The notes under the pieces: model-generated
Seen by the model: only the letters and a program-made list of their open reading frames with translations
Databases searched by the model: none
Told to the model about the DNA's origin: nothing
Part shown: positions 32,924 to 42,928 of the stretch, piece after piece
How positions within the stretch are numbered: the stretch's first letter is position 1
Layout of the letters: the number at the start of each line of letters is the position of its first letter
Made by a program: the position numbers and the translations under genes
From: Methanobacteriota archaeon
Lineage (GTDB): Archaea; Thermoplasmatota; Poseidoniia; Poseidoniales; Poseidoniaceae
DNA: 46,609 nt
Reading direction: 5' to 3'
Assembly (NCBI GenBank): GCA_018691345.1
Contig: JABGTJ010000052.1
Location: 1-46,609 of the forward strand

Positions 32924-33181
32924 TCAGAGGTTGATGCTTTCGAATTCCGAAGAAATTCCAGACACGATTTCCTTCAACACTTTCTCTGAGTTGTTTTTAC
33001 CGGAGGTACGAATGTAAAATTCTGGGTCGTCCAATTCTGGGTGGCCAGGGAAATAGTTTGCGTAATCGATTTTACTGCTGCTGTTGAGTCGCTCACGAAG
33101 CATTTGCAAGGCTGTGTGGCTCTCGCCAATGACTCGCAATCGCAGTTCATTTTTTTCTTTGAGTAGGACTTTGACAGGCAT
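32924..33181 (-). CDS. rpoL: DNA-directed RNA polymerase subunit L (Rpo11)
   Basis: 85 aa from ATG 33181; a GTG 18 bases upstream is open. Rpo11 pairs with Rpo3 in the alpha-like assembly platform of archaeal RNA polymerase. The family order is clear: KNELRLRVIGESHTALQMLRERL, then KIDYANYFPGHPELDDPEFYIRT, then a C-terminal helix (EKVLKEIVSGISSEF). In archaeal Rpo11 the second block usually reads A-Y-x-x-x-HP, as here. It is transcribed with truD and diverges from the second RND exporter. Confidence 0.95.
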   Translation of the reverse strand: MPVKVLLKEKNELRLRVIGESHTALQMLRERLNSSSKIDYANYFPGHPELDDPEFYIRTSGKNNSEKVLKEIVSGISSEFESINL

Positions 33182-33313
33182 TGCAATCGTTCTTGCCACC
33201 TGCCTACTTGTTTTGAACCTTCTCCTGCCGTCGAGGTGAACGAGAAAAGAAAACGCTGCAAGTTGAAACCACTCCGAGAGAACTGCAGTTCACCGTACAA
33301 ATCAACCACGCCT

Positions 33314-33323
33314 CTTTTTTACT
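33314..33323 (+). promoter_or_regulatory. Possible TATA box of the second RND exporter
   Basis: CTTTTTTACT is centred 26 bases before ATG 33344, which fits a leaderless mRNA beginning at that codon. A perfect 12-base palindrome, GAACTGCAGTTC, lies at 33280-33291 and could be an operator. Both are proposals from spacing and composition. Confidence 0.3.
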
Positions 33324-33343
33324 GTCTTGGCGTCGCACGAACA

Positions 33344-35935
33344 ATGGATACTTCTGCGTTGGAGGAACGAATGGCCCTTTGGTCATCTCGCTTCAAACAA
33401 TGGACTCCAGCAATACTGGTCGTAGTGGTCTTGTTTACTGTTGCCATCAGCGCACATTTGGTCGTCTCCCCACCGACGTTCAATACCGACTTGGGAGATT
33501 TTGCTCCAGAATCTGATTCACGTAACGCTCACGATCGAATTCACGAATTCTTTCCAGATGAAGCGCGACCCCTCTTCATCCATGTTACCGCAGATGATGG
33601 AAGCAGCGTATTATCTATAGAACACTTGCAGCAGATGGATAACCATCTTCATCACATGGAAAACGAATCGGAAAAGCGTGGAAATGCTGTTGCTGTATGG
33701 ACCACGGCACCAGGTATCGTCCAACTCGCCCTTGATGAGGAAGGAAACGGAACCGATTTACATTCCATCGAAGCATGGAGTGAAATCCTTGATGCATTGT
33801 TTGATGAAGATACTGTTTGTTCACTTACTTCTGATGACCAACTCCTCTCGGCCGCTCGTTACGCCTCTTCAGCACTGCTTCACTCGGATTTGAACATTGA
33901 TGCGAGTTGCACGTACTTGAGCGACGGCACCGGTAACGGAGCACCTACTGCCAACTCAACGCTTTGGGTTCTTGAAATCGATCCGGAAATGGATGAAGAA
34001 GAACGAAAAGTCATTCAAGACCAATTCCGTGCTGAATTCTCTGAACTGTCAAAGAATTCGGACTTGCATTACGGAGTTGCCTCACTCGACCTGATTTCAT
34101 ACGATATCGACCAAGGAACCTTTGACAATTTAGCATTGCTCGTTGTTTTGGCCTTGGTCGTTGTGGTCGTGCTGCTTGCCATTGCTTTCCGTTCCCTTAA
34201 CGATGTTGCTTTCCCATTGATTGGCTTGTCGTTTGCGTTAATTTGGACGTACGGGGTTCTCAATGCCATTGGCGTTCGATTTACCGCATTGGAAGTGGCT
34301 GTTGCTCCACTTGTTCTTGGTCTTGGTATCGATTACGCCATTCACCTGCAACGTGCCTTCTCTGCCATCCGTAAAGAGGTGGATGAGCCTGCAGAGGCAT
34401 GGCTGCGGGCATGTGCAAGACTCTCAGTCCCACTTTGCTTAGCAGTTGTGACAACCGTTGCAGCCTTCCTTGCCAACATTATATCGCCTTTGCCGCCTTT
34501 GGCAACCTTTGGTTACGCCCTTGCCTTTGGTGTCGTTTGTGCTTTTGCTTCGTCCACCATTGTCGTCGGCGCTCTGCACGTGGCACGAAATAAAATATCG
34601 ATTACTCAAAACTCTGTAGCCATTACTATGCCTGGCATTGTGAACTCAATTGTTGGCGTTCAACAAAAGCAACAAGTCATGGTACTTCTCGCAGCAATCC
34701 TCATCTCGGGTGTTTCAATTTTCGGAGTCGCTTCTCTTGAGACGGATTTCGACCTCGCTGATTTTGTCGACCCCGAAATGGAGATCATGCAAGTTCGCGA
34801 AGACATGGATTCAAGTTACGACAGTGCTGCTTGGAAGCTGATTTACATTCTCTTGGAACCTGCCGTAGGAGAAGAATCGATACCAGGCGACGCATTAATG
34901 CTTGATGAAATGCGCGGATTGCACAAAGATTTGGAAACCAACCACTACGTTGTTGGTACCGACGATTCACCTTCATCGCCTTCGTATGAGGGCCCATATG
35001 TTGTCTTGCGGGATGCGATTTTGCGTAACGCGACCTTTGGCGAGGTGCATAATCTTGAGATCTATGCTGGCGATGTCTACGTCATAAACACCAGTCTTGG
35101 CTGTAATCTCGGTCCAATGTTCTTAGCGCTTTCAACCAACTCGACGGTTGCCGATGTGCTGTCTGGTGAGACATGGAGCGAACGTATCGAACAGACCGTG
35201 TACTTAGACGGAGAAGAAATCACGTATTTCCGCAATGAAATCCGTGTTGAAGCTTCAACTTCCGACCAATCCAACATTGTGATTTCGAGCATTGAAGAAC
35301 AACTCGGAACGACTTCTCTTTCTGGCACATTAAGGTATAATTTAGACGGTCACGCCCAACTTCACATTACTGGAGATTTGGTCATTCTACAAACGGTTCT
35401 GGAAGGTTTGAATTCCTCACAGATTAAGTCAACTGCAATTTCTCTGTGCGTGTCCTTCCTCGTCTTGTTGATCCTCACCCGGCGTGTTGTTCCTGCACTT
35501 GCCGTGCTGTTGCCGGTTGCATTAGCATCTCTTTGGGTTGCTGGCTCAATGTTCGTATTGGCCCTCAAATGGAACGTTCTCACGGTGATGGTTACTGCGC
35601 TGACACTCGGAATTGGAATTGATTATTCCATCCACATGTGGCGCCGTATCGAGGTGGAATTAGCACGGAGAGATACCCACTGGGAAGCACTACGTGCAGC
35701 ACTTTCAACAACCGGTGTTGCTCTCATTATGAGTGCCCTAACAACAGCATTTGGGTTCCTTGTGCTAATGTTCTCTCCTATGCCGGTCATCCAAGACTTT
35801 GGCCTCATCACTGCAGTCACGGTTTTCTTCTCGTTGTTGTTAGCACTCCTGTTGCTTCCAGTCTTGATTGAATTATCTGCACGAAACCAAGAGGAAGTTA
35901 TCGAAACACCTGAACCAATTGTGTTTGAAGGTTAA
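33344..35935 (+). CDS. RND-superfamily (MMPL-type) membrane exporter, 863 aa
   Basis: Same two-half plan as the protein at 20944: an N-terminal helix (TPAILVVVVLFTVAISAHLVV), a large extracytoplasmic loop, five helices, and a repeat of that pattern. The proton-relay signatures are GLGIDYAIHLQR and GIGIDYSIHMWRR, both with the DY pair. The start is ATG 33344, 26 bases from a TATA-like tract. ATG 33371 has GGAGG 5 bases upstream and is a real alternative. Sequence similarity to the first exporter appears limited outside the core, so they probably move different substrates. It lacks the Asp-rich calcium-like loop of the other. Confidence 0.88.
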   Translation: MDTSALEERMALWSSRFKQWTPAILVVVVLFTVAISAHLVVSPPTFNTDLGDFAPESDSRNAHDRIHEFFPDEARPLFIHVTADDGSSVLSIEHLQQMDNHLHHMENESEKRGNAVAVWTTAPGIVQLALDEEGNGTDLHSIEAWSEILDALFDEDTVCSLTSDDQLLSAARYASSALLHSDLNIDASCTYLSDGTGNGAPTANSTLWVLEIDPEMDEEERKVIQDQFRAEFSELSKNSDLHYGVASLDLISYDIDQGTFDNLALLVVLALVVVVVLLAIAFRSLNDVAFPLIGLSFALIWTYGVLNAIGVRFTALEVAVAPLVLGLGIDYAIHLQRAFSAIRKEVDEPAEAWLRACARLSVPLCLAVVTTVAAFLANIISPLPPLATFGYALAFGVVCAFASSTIVVGALHVARNKISITQNSVAITMPGIVNSIVGVQQKQQVMVLLAAILISGVSIFGVASLETDFDLADFVDPEMEIMQVREDMDSSYDSAAWKLIYILLEPAVGEESIPGDALMLDEMRGLHKDLETNHYVVGTDDSPSSPSYEGPYVVLRDAILRNATFGEVHNLEIYAGDVYVINTSLGCNLGPMFLALSTNSTVADVLSGETWSERIEQTVYLDGEEITYFRNEIRVEASTSDQSNIVISSIEEQLGTTSLSGTLRYNLDGHAQLHITGDLVILQTVLEGLNSSQIKSTAISLCVSFLVLLILTRRVVPALAVLLPVALASLWVAGSMFVLALKWNVLTVMVTALTLGIGIDYSIHMWRRIEVELARRDTHWEALRAALSTTGVALIMSALTTAFGFLVLMFSPMPVIQDFGLITAVTVFFSLLLALLLLPVLIELSARNQEEVIETPEPIVFEG

Positions 35936-36517
35936 CTAAAGCGTTGAAAGTGCATCGATGATTTCTTTCATCGAGAGATTCTGTTCTCTTGCGACCAATG
36001 CTAAACACATCCAAAGTGTTGCGTATCCGAGTGCTTGTTGCTTTCGCTGTGCACGCCTTTCGACCTCATCAACGGGTATTTGAGATGATTTGGCAATGTA
36101 TTTTGTCAAACGTTGAACAAGCCTTGCGCGAGGGTCATTCGTACCAACTGAGGGCGGTTGTGATTTCGGTGTTGAGGCGACGGGGGCAGCGAGTTCCACA
36201 GGGGCTGACACAGCCTGTACAGGAGTTGACTCCTCTTCGGTTGGTGATACCGGCATCATGAGCCGTGAAGGGCGAGGAAACCAGCCAAGTGGAGATTGTA
36301 CACCCTCGAGGGATACAGTTGGTCGCAATGCGTTTTCTTCTCCAGCCAACCAGCCTTTCCGGATAAGTGCTTGAACTGCCTTTTCTGCTTCGTCAGGAGA
36401 AATCCATTCCATGTCGAACGAGAGAATTCGTTCCATGTCGAGGGCATCGAGCGATTGGCCATCCCGGAAACATATGGCGAGTACACGCCGTACATCCTCG
36501 ATATCTTCTCTCGCCAC
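35936..36517 (-). CDS. DUF2240-like archaeal protein
   Basis: 193 aa from a GTG. The N-terminal winged-helix-like domain (residues about 1-65) contains MERILSFDMEWISPDEAEKAVQAL and LIRKGWLAGEENALRPTVSL, the pattern of archaeal DUF2240 proteins, including the following GWFPRPSRLM. A Pro/Ser/Ala-rich linker (about 90-125) leads to a C-terminal helical domain with RLTKYIAKSSQIPVDEVERRA and a final ALGYATLWMCLALVARE. Members are widespread in Euryarchaeota and have no assigned role; the fold suggests nucleic-acid or protein binding. It lies 38 bases downstream of the kelch surface protein gene on the same strand. Confidence 0.8.
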   Translation of the reverse strand: MAREDIEDVRRVLAICFRDGQSLDALDMERILSFDMEWISPDEAEKAVQALIRKGWLAGEENALRPTVSLEGVQSPLGWFPRPSRLMMPVSPTEEESTPVQAVSAPVELAAPVASTPKSQPPSVGTNDPRARLVQRLTKYIAKSSQIPVDEVERRAQRKQQALGYATLWMCLALVAREQNLSMKEIIDALSTL

Positions 36518-36555
36518 GCCTCAAACAACTGTTCCCTGTAAAAGAAGTTAAGCAT

Positions 36556-39500
36556 TCACTCTTCAATCCGTGTGAAGGTTTGGTCTGGGTTTTGCTTCCA
36601 AGTACCAATTCCCATACCGGAGTAGATGGTTTGACCTTCGTCGTATCGATAGTCACCGCCTCCGGGTAACTGTGCATAACTTTCGACCGTTTCAGATTCA
36701 GCGGTCGATGATTCATGTTCATCCACTGCAGTTTTTTCAGTGGCGTTCGGAGGGGGGCCGGAAAGGTTTGTTGGATTCGTGGAGGACTGGGTGCGCGGCG
36801 GTGGGCCTTTCAGTGGCTTTCTGTCTTCATGGACTCCAACATCTTCCTGCCCGGAGCCGTTCCTTTTTCTCATGAACAGTACCAGTGCGACGAGCACGAC
36901 AACTCCACCACCCGCTGCTGCTGGTACAGCAAGTGAAGCTCCATCGCTCTCTTGAGAATAATTCTGTGACCATATGTTATTTGATTCACTGAGTTCCCAA
37001 ATGTGCTGTTCTGCATCGATCTCAATGAGCAGCGTCCAATCGCCACTCGGGACGGTGAGTGTTGAACGAATTTCCACTTCGGTGTTCTCTTGCATCCCAG
37101 GAATTAATTCCCGCCCAACGATGATTGAAACCCCGTCTTGAACAATGCTGAATGTGACGTTAAATCGAGTCTCAATGGTTTCACCTAGGCTTACCACTTC
37201 TACGGCAATTCTCAGTTTGGAACCCTTTGAATCGCCACCCTCAAACCCGACCGTTTCGATGGCAAGATCCGGTCCAACGTTACTCAATTCAGTGGACAGC
37301 CAAGGGTTGTTCTCGGAATTGCCGCCGGATGAAGTGAGTTCAAGTCCAGCATCATCGAACCCTAGTGCCCAACACACGATGTTCGATTGCGTCGAAAGCG
37401 TAGAGGGGTCACCCTGTTCGGCAAAATTGAACATGAAACTGAACATGGTTTTTCCGTCGAATACCGTTGTTGGTTCGCGAATTTGTGTGAGAATGGGCCA
37501 TTCGAAATCCAACGAACGGATTTGACATTGGAGGGTAAGGTTTCCCGACCATGCGTTGCTTTCATCGATGTTGACTCCAATCTCCACTGCTTCCAAATGG
37601 TAACGAGATACGCCTGTTGTCATGGTTGAAGGAATAAGCATGGGAGGGCTGTTATCGAGCAACAAATTTGGCAGTTCCATCGAATAAAACTGCTCCGAAT
37701 TGTAAGGGTCCCAAATCTCGAGCACCGACTGATGCCATAATCCCGCTCCAATTGGTGCCTGTATTTGTGAAGACAACTCACCGTCAACGACCTCGACGGA
37801 GAAACTCTCCGAGAAGAATTGCTCCTGGATTTTACCTCTCCAGAACACAGACATCGGGCCGTTGTAGGACGTGTTCGAGGTCAAATGCTTGATGGTTGCA
37901 CTGACTTGAATTGAATCGCCTGCGACAATGCTCCACCCGGTAGTAAGTTCTCCTTGAACGGTACCTTCAACGTCCACGAGCGAATCAAATTCTATACTCA
38001 GGTCTCGTTCAAGGGTCCATTGATTGAGGTATTCCATTGTTTGCGTTCCATCGTAATCATCGACTTGAATCTCAAGGTGTCCGATGTCGAGTCCTGAGGC
38101 AGTGAGTGCCCAGTCGATGCGTGCGCTAAAGGCAATGGCATAGGATTCATTCACCTGTGTGGCAAAGCATGAGTTGTCAATCAAAAGACGCCCATCCATT
38201 GATTCACAAACGTTTTGCGTAGGCATATACCGTATTCCGAGTGTTTCGTCCTTGCCGAGCATCAATCTGATTTCTGAGATGTCAGTCAGCGCATTGGAAT
38301 CTGAAACAACCACATTCCAACCGATGCTCCCGGTCGGTTCAATACGCTGTACACCACTTTCTGCAAGTTCCGAAAACGGTTCAACAGACGAAATATTTGC
38401 GTTTTCCGGTGTTCGGCTCATCCATGAAGCAAGGCCACTGTTCGAATCAAGTGTGGATTCTCGAATATTCTTTCCTGCCAAGTTTGTGCCTTCTAAGGTT
38501 ACATAGACCATTTGATGGTCGTCGTTTGCAGTATCGTTTACGGTAAGATTGAGCAACCAGTCGTTGTCTTCATTCGAAATGAATACTTCCGTTTGGATGT
38601 GTTCTGAAGCAGTATACTCTCCGTCTTCATTAGCATCGTGCAGTGCTTCAACCCATAGATAGGCCTGGACTGTTTCAGTACTGAACCCACCAACGTCATA
38701 GAACTCAAATTCAACTGAGCGTTCTGCTTCCTCGTTGAGGTAGGAGCCGGTAATCGGAGTATTGGATGTCTGGACGGGTGCATCGACGTTGACAACGATG
38801 TGTTTGAAGGATGGTTCGACATTGAGCGTGAGATCATCTTGAGTTCTGGCCTCAATCCAAAGACTTGCACGGCCCGAACTGTCGTTTTTTAGGGTGTATT
38901 GGAGTACTGTTTCTTCTCCAGTTGTAAGTTCCTCCCAGTTGCTGGTCGAATTGTACCAACTGGAATCAGGATTCTCGATGTCGATGTGAAGACGTGCCTC
39001 AATGGTTCCAAAAAGCAATCGAGTTCCTGATTCATTGAAACTGTGGTCGATGGTCACTTCGATTTCAGCACCATCGGGGAACACCTCGAGGTCCGACAGT
39101 GAATCGTCTCCATTGCTCGAAAAACTCGATGAGTAATCAATGGCGCTGACATCAAGTACGTTTTGAATCTCGATGACGGATGATGAACGATAGGCACTGT
39201 GGAGCTGACTTTGAGTCTGAATTTCGAGGACCAAATATTCACTGGCAAAACCTTCGTTTACAGCAAGGTCCCAATGCATTGTATCGCCTTGAGCCGTGGA
39301 AGAATGTGCTGTTACACCAACACCAGATTGACGAAGAATCCCCCCCTGGTCCTCGATCGAGTACGTCGATGTGACGTTGTCCCAAGTAATTCTTGCCGAA
39401 TCTTCGGACTGCAGATTAAACCCATCTACATTTGTCTGATGCAAAAGAAGCGTATAGTTGGCGTTTGCAGCAAAAGAGGAATGGAACGTTTGCAGCGTAA

Positions 39501-41136
39501 TTTGGGCAGCATTGGGATGCATTGATGTTGGCACGGGTGATAGAAGTGTGGCTTCTTCTGAGAAAATTGCGACCGAATCCAAATCGGGAGTGGACCACTC
39601 GACGAATTCTGAAGTGCTTATTTGAATACGATATTGAACGAACGACATACCTTCTCCATACGCCGCCAAAGAATGCTCTCCAATGAGGTAGAATTGCGAG
39701 ACATTTCCCGGTCCAAGGGGGCTCCACATGGATGCACTCACCTCAGTTTGGCTCATCCCAAGTCGGTATTGCAGTTGAAGTTCTGTATCGATTGGTGTAG
39801 AACCCCCAAACTCCAATCGAACTGGGGAGGCGATTCCGTTTGTGGTCTGACGCAGGTCAATCACATCCGAAGTAATCCATCCGGACTGCGATTCAGAATT
39901 GTTGTAGATTCCAGTCACGTCTCTGTAGTTCGTGGACCAGGATGAGAATCTGTAAGAAGAGGAATCGCCAGATGCGTAGACGACGGATTCGTTGACTGCA
40001 GTGATGGTATGATCGTACATGTCATGCGGTAAATCAGAATGTACCGTCCATGACTGTGTTAGAGGATTATACCCGTGAACTTCTTTGGTCTGCGCACCCC
40101 ATCCAGTGCCGGTTACACCGCCCGAAATGAGAATCTCATCGTTGAACACGGTTGATGCATGAGCTGCAATATCGAAAGGCAAATCTGTGTGATTCGTCCA
40201 AGTGTCGGTCTGTGCATCGTACACTTCAGTATGGTTCGTGGGGGCAATGAAGTATTGATTGGAAATCGGGTCATACTGCCGGGTAATGCCGCCTAGAGCG
40301 TACAGTTTCCCGTGGAATTCCGTCAGTGTGAACGAATGCCGGGCGACATTCATATTTGCCATCTGGTCCCATGCGTTGGTTTGCGGATTATAACGGAGTG
40401 TAGCGTTTGAAATATCTGAACGGTCTTTTCTGCTTACGCCACCTGCGGTGTAAATAAAGCCCCCCAAGTCGTCGACACTCGCTAGTCCAACACCGGTATT
40501 TCCTGGCATAATTGCTCCTTCAAACCATGTATTGTTACTTGTGTTTAATATCTGTAAAATCCCTTCTGCGCGAACTTCCGGAGATACGTACGGATGGTAA
40601 TCTCCGACTGCATAAATCAGTGGCCCTATGGCTGCGCAATCAAAGTACATCTGTTCGACTGGCATCTCATAGTCGCTGAGTTGCCATGATGTGTTCGCTT
40701 GACTGAACACCTCAACGCTTCGTGTCGATAATTCATCGCCGCTTTGCATTGGATCCGGGTCGTAACGACCGCCCATCAAGTAAATCTCCTCTGTATTTTC
40801 GATGTATGCTGCGCATCCACCCACCCGCTGGTATCTCAAACTCGGATTGGCAATTGTTTGCCATGAAAGAACGGGCCGGTCAAGTCCTGCTTCACCGTTG
40901 GATGCGTCAATCGTAACGTTCGAAAGCGTGAATCCATCGGAGGTGTTGAAATCGTGGTCGTTGTGAATGCCGAGGAGTCTTTCCTCAGTGCTATCGAGTT
41001 CGAACTCGGCAATGGGCGTGTTGCTTGCCATGGAGGCAAAAGGAGTGATGAGCATGATGCCAACCATCATGACCGCACAAAGCACCCTGTTGTCCATGGT
41101 AATTGGTAATCGACTGGCTTCAATACCTTTGCCCAT
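36556..41136 (-). CDS. Giant kelch-repeat surface protein with C-terminal anchor (1526 aa)
   Basis: The signal peptide is VLCAVMMVGIMLITPFASMAS; the start is ATG 41136 or 41097. Residues about 95-430 form a kelch propeller of about six blades (EIYLMGGRYD, IYTAGGVSRK, LYALGGITRQ, ILISGGVTGTG, with YNPQTNAWDQM-type endings). Long beta-sandwich regions follow, and a CARDB-like domain (residues about 1290-1395) contains RIAVEVVSLGETIETRFNV. One membrane helix (AAAGGGVVVLVALVLFM) is followed by a cytoplasmic tail of about 110 residues, Pro/Ser/Glu-rich, ending in a compact PGGGDYRYDEGQTIYSG plus TWKQNPDQTFTRIEE segment. The outside part probably binds glycans or proteins; the tail may contact cytoplasmic partners. 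Confidence 0.88.
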   Translation of the reverse strand: MGKGIEASRLPITMDNRVLCAVMMVGIMLITPFASMASNTPIAEFELDSTEERLLGIHNDHDFNTSDGFTLSNVTIDASNGEAGLDRPVLSWQTIANPSLRYQRVGGCAAYIENTEEIYLMGGRYDPDPMQSGDELSTRSVEVFSQANTSWQLSDYEMPVEQMYFDCAAIGPLIYAVGDYHPYVSPEVRAEGILQILNTSNNTWFEGAIMPGNTGVGLASVDDLGGFIYTAGGVSRKDRSDISNATLRYNPQTNAWDQMANMNVARHSFTLTEFHGKLYALGGITRQYDPISNQYFIAPTNHTEVYDAQTDTWTNHTDLPFDIAAHASTVFNDEILISGGVTGTGWGAQTKEVHGYNPLTQSWTVHSDLPHDMYDHTITAVNESVVYASGDSSSYRFSSWSTNYRDVTGIYNNSESQSGWITSDVIDLRQTTNGIASPVRLEFGGSTPIDTELQLQYRLGMSQTEVSASMWSPLGPGNVSQFYLIGEHSLAAYGEGMSFVQYRIQISTSEFVEWSTPDLDSVAIFSEEATLLSPVPTSMHPNAAQITLQTFHSSFAANANYTLLLHQTNVDGFNLQSEDSARITWDNVTSTYSIEDQGGILRQSGVGVTAHSSTAQGDTMHWDLAVNEGFASEYLVLEIQTQSQLHSAYRSSSVIEIQNVLDVSAIDYSSSFSSNGDDSLSDLEVFPDGAEIEVTIDHSFNESGTRLLFGTIEARLHIDIENPDSSWYNSTSNWEELTTGEETVLQYTLKNDSSGRASLWIEARTQDDLTLNVEPSFKHIVVNVDAPVQTSNTPITGSYLNEEAERSVEFEFYDVGGFSTETVQAYLWVEALHDANEDGEYTASEHIQTEVFISNEDNDWLLNLTVNDTANDDHQMVYVTLEGTNLAGKNIRESTLDSNSGLASWMSRTPENANISSVEPFSELAESGVQRIEPTGSIGWNVVVSDSNALTDISEIRLMLGKDETLGIRYMPTQNVCESMDGRLLIDNSCFATQVNESYAIAFSARIDWALTASGLDIGHLEIQVDDYDGTQTMEYLNQWTLERDLSIEFDSLVDVEGTVQGELTTGWSIVAGDSIQVSATIKHLTSNTSYNGPMSVFWRGKIQEQFFSESFSVEVVDGELSSQIQAPIGAGLWHQSVLEIWDPYNSEQFYSMELPNLLLDNSPPMLIPSTMTTGVSRYHLEAVEIGVNIDESNAWSGNLTLQCQIRSLDFEWPILTQIREPTTVFDGKTMFSFMFNFAEQGDPSTLSTQSNIVCWALGFDDAGLELTSSGGNSENNPWLSTELSNVGPDLAIETVGFEGGDSKGSKLRIAVEVVSLGETIETRFNVTFSIVQDGVSIIVGRELIPGMQENTEVEIRSTLTVPSGDWTLLIEIDAEQHIWELSESNNIWSQNYSQESDGASLAVPAAAGGGVVVLVALVLFMRKRNGSGQEDVGVHEDRKPLKGPPPRTQSSTNPTNLSGPPPNATEKTAVDEHESSTAESETVESYAQLPGGGDYRYDEGQTIYSGMGIGTWKQNPDQTFTRIEE

Positions 41137-41246
41137 TCTCGATTGAGGAACGTTAAGAGTTCAAGAAGGGTGGATGTGAGTCCTTGGTGGCCGAAGCCAT
41201 AGGTTCATTCGGTTAGGGGTTATGCGACCCTTTGGAGGAGTCAGAA

Positions 41247-42599
41247 ATGTCACGTGAATACATCGCCCGAGATCCGCGAACTGGTCTCCCAATTAAGGTC
41301 GCTAAGCCCCGGAAATCTTCTAAAAAAATCGAGAAAAAAACTGGCCCATGGGTTTCTCTCTCTGATCATGATGTTTTCTCTCTGCTCAACAAAGAATCAG
41401 AGTCTGCAGTTATACGTTGGGACAGTCGCTCAGTGACCCTTCACAGGGTCGATGCACTCCGTGCTCTCGGTCGATTTCATGGAGCGAGGATTCACCAAGC
41501 GCATACTCTCTTGTTGAAGTACCTCGAATCCGATGACGCTGAAGAACGGGTCGCTGCCCTCGATGTGTTGCCGGAAGTGGCTGTTCTCAAATCCGATGAA
41601 TTGTTCGACTGGCTTTCTGTTTTACTCGATGATGAAGACGTCAATGTACGCAAAGCAGCCAGCCGATGCTTGACGGCAACTTCCCCGATATTCCCTTCCG
41701 GAGTCCATTCGATTCTTGCTAATGAGCTTCGCTCCACGGTCCGCCATCGCAGCGACGCTGCATGGGCAGGTCTTTCCGGATTGTGCGATACATGGCCTGA
41801 AGTTGTTGTCGACCATGTTGATTCGTTGCTTCTGGAAGAAGAAGTCGCCCTTCGCAAGAAAGCAACGGCTCTTCTCAAGCGCATTGTCAACAAAGGTGAT
41901 TCTGCAGTTTGGGATCTCATTTCCTGGTCTTTGAACGATGCAGAGGTTGAAGTTCGAAGAATTGCCGCGAAAAATCTACCTGCTTTGGCCCGTAAAGAAT
42001 CTCGCATGGCAACGCTGTTCGCTGAGCGCGCTCTTGTCGACCCCGATTCTGAAGTTCGATTGAGCGCTATCAAGGCGGTCCAAGTCATGGATACAGACCA
42101 CGGCCGTGCTCGTGAACTGGTTGTTCGTGGAACCAAGTCGAAGGACATCAAGGTTCGTTCGGCATGTATCGATTTACTCCCTCGGCTGTTCGGTGAAGAC
42201 GTGCTACGTACAATGGCCGCTGAATTGTTGGCCACAGAAACCAACGACAAAATCATCGCTTCGCTCAAAGAAATGGTCTTTGACGTATCGCTCGAGGGCA
42301 CAGAGGCACAAAAGAACGCACAACTCGCTCCATCAGCACCTGTGCCGGCTCTTGACCGAGAGGTGGCTGAGGCTCAAGGCGTTCGAGTTGGCTTGGAACC
42401 GATTCGTTCAACCGATGCTCAACCGGTCTCGAAGCAAGACCCGGCATCAATCCCTGGTGAGATGAAAACGCCACCGCCTACCGATGATACTAAGTCGGCT
42501 GCTGCTCCCCTGTACCGTGCTGTCAGTCAGGACGAAATGATGGGCTACGATGATGATTTCGAAGATGAAGAGGCTGACGATGATGCTGATTATTTCTGA
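41247..42599 (+). CDS. HEAT-repeat protein
   Basis: 450 aa from ATG 41247 with GGAGG 8 bases upstream. The body (residues about 60-350) is a run of HEAT-like helical pairs: DDAEERVAALDVLPEVA, DEDVNVRKAASRCLTA, DAEVEVRRIAAKNLPALA, DSEVRLSAIKAVQVM and KDIKVRSACIDLLPRLF. Such solenoids bind proteins or nucleic acid, for example as scaffold or phycobilin-lyase-like proteins. A Pro/Ala/Thr-rich linker and a very acidic C-terminus (DDDFEDEEADDDADYF) follow. The N-terminus is basic (KVAKPRKSSKKIEKK). There is no membrane segment. The function is unknown. Confidence 0.85.
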   Translation: MSREYIARDPRTGLPIKVAKPRKSSKKIEKKTGPWVSLSDHDVFSLLNKESESAVIRWDSRSVTLHRVDALRALGRFHGARIHQAHTLLLKYLESDDAEERVAALDVLPEVAVLKSDELFDWLSVLLDDEDVNVRKAASRCLTATSPIFPSGVHSILANELRSTVRHRSDAAWAGLSGLCDTWPEVVVDHVDSLLLEEEVALRKKATALLKRIVNKGDSAVWDLISWSLNDAEVEVRRIAAKNLPALARKESRMATLFAERALVDPDSEVRLSAIKAVQVMDTDHGRARELVVRGTKSKDIKVRSACIDLLPRLFGEDVLRTMAAELLATETNDKIIASLKEMVFDVSLEGTEAQKNAQLAPSAPVPALDREVAEAQGVRVGLEPIRSTDAQPVSKQDPASIPGEMKTPPPTDDTKSAAAPLYRAVSQDEMMGYDDDFEDEEADDDADYF

Positions 42600-42694
42600 A
42601 ATCAGACTGAATTTCTCTACCAAATCCCTCACCACCCATGTCGGTATGGTTAAGAGGGGTGTGTCAGTGGGCCGATTGCTTAGAGGTGAATAAG

Positions 42695-42907
42695 ATGGAT
42701 GAGGCATTCAATGATAAGGCTGAGCAATTCGAACGCTTGTGGGATGGAATCACCCCAAAAGGCATTAATCGAAACAAATCACTCAAGTTCCGACAGTACA
42801 TTTTGGAACACGTTCGACAGATGCGTCGACCTCTCACCCGCGACAATGCACGAAAGTATTGGATGGGTCAGCTCCAAGAAGAAATCAAAGAGCGAGACAA
42901 CTACTGA
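42695..42907 (+). CDS. Small helical orphan protein
   Basis: 70 aa from ATG 42695 with GAGGTGA 4 bases upstream. It is almost entirely helical and charged: FNDKAEQFERLWDGIT, SLKFRQYILEHVRQM, RDNARKYWMGQLQEEIKE. No Cys and no membrane segment. The second half (TRDNARKYWMGQLQEE) has the look of a small nucleic-acid- or protein-binding helix pair. No family is recognised. It sits between the HEAT protein and the DEAD-box helicase, all on the plus strand, and may be co-transcribed with the latter. Confidence 0.7.
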   Translation: MDEAFNDKAEQFERLWDGITPKGINRNKSLKFRQYILEHVRQMRRPLTRDNARKYWMGQLQEEIKERDNY

Positions 42908-42928
42908 TTCCACTCGAAGGGGTTGCCA

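Noticed and set aside
33280..33291. 12-base palindrome GAACTGCAGTTC as a definite operator
   Set aside because: A 12-base perfect palindrome is expected about ten times in a random window of this size, so it is only mentioned as a possibility.
41492..42301. 269-residue minus-strand open frame opposite the HEAT-repeat gene
   Set aside because: Extreme Ser/Arg/Thr bias and no motifs; the plus-strand frame has regular HEAT repeats and a good ribosome site.
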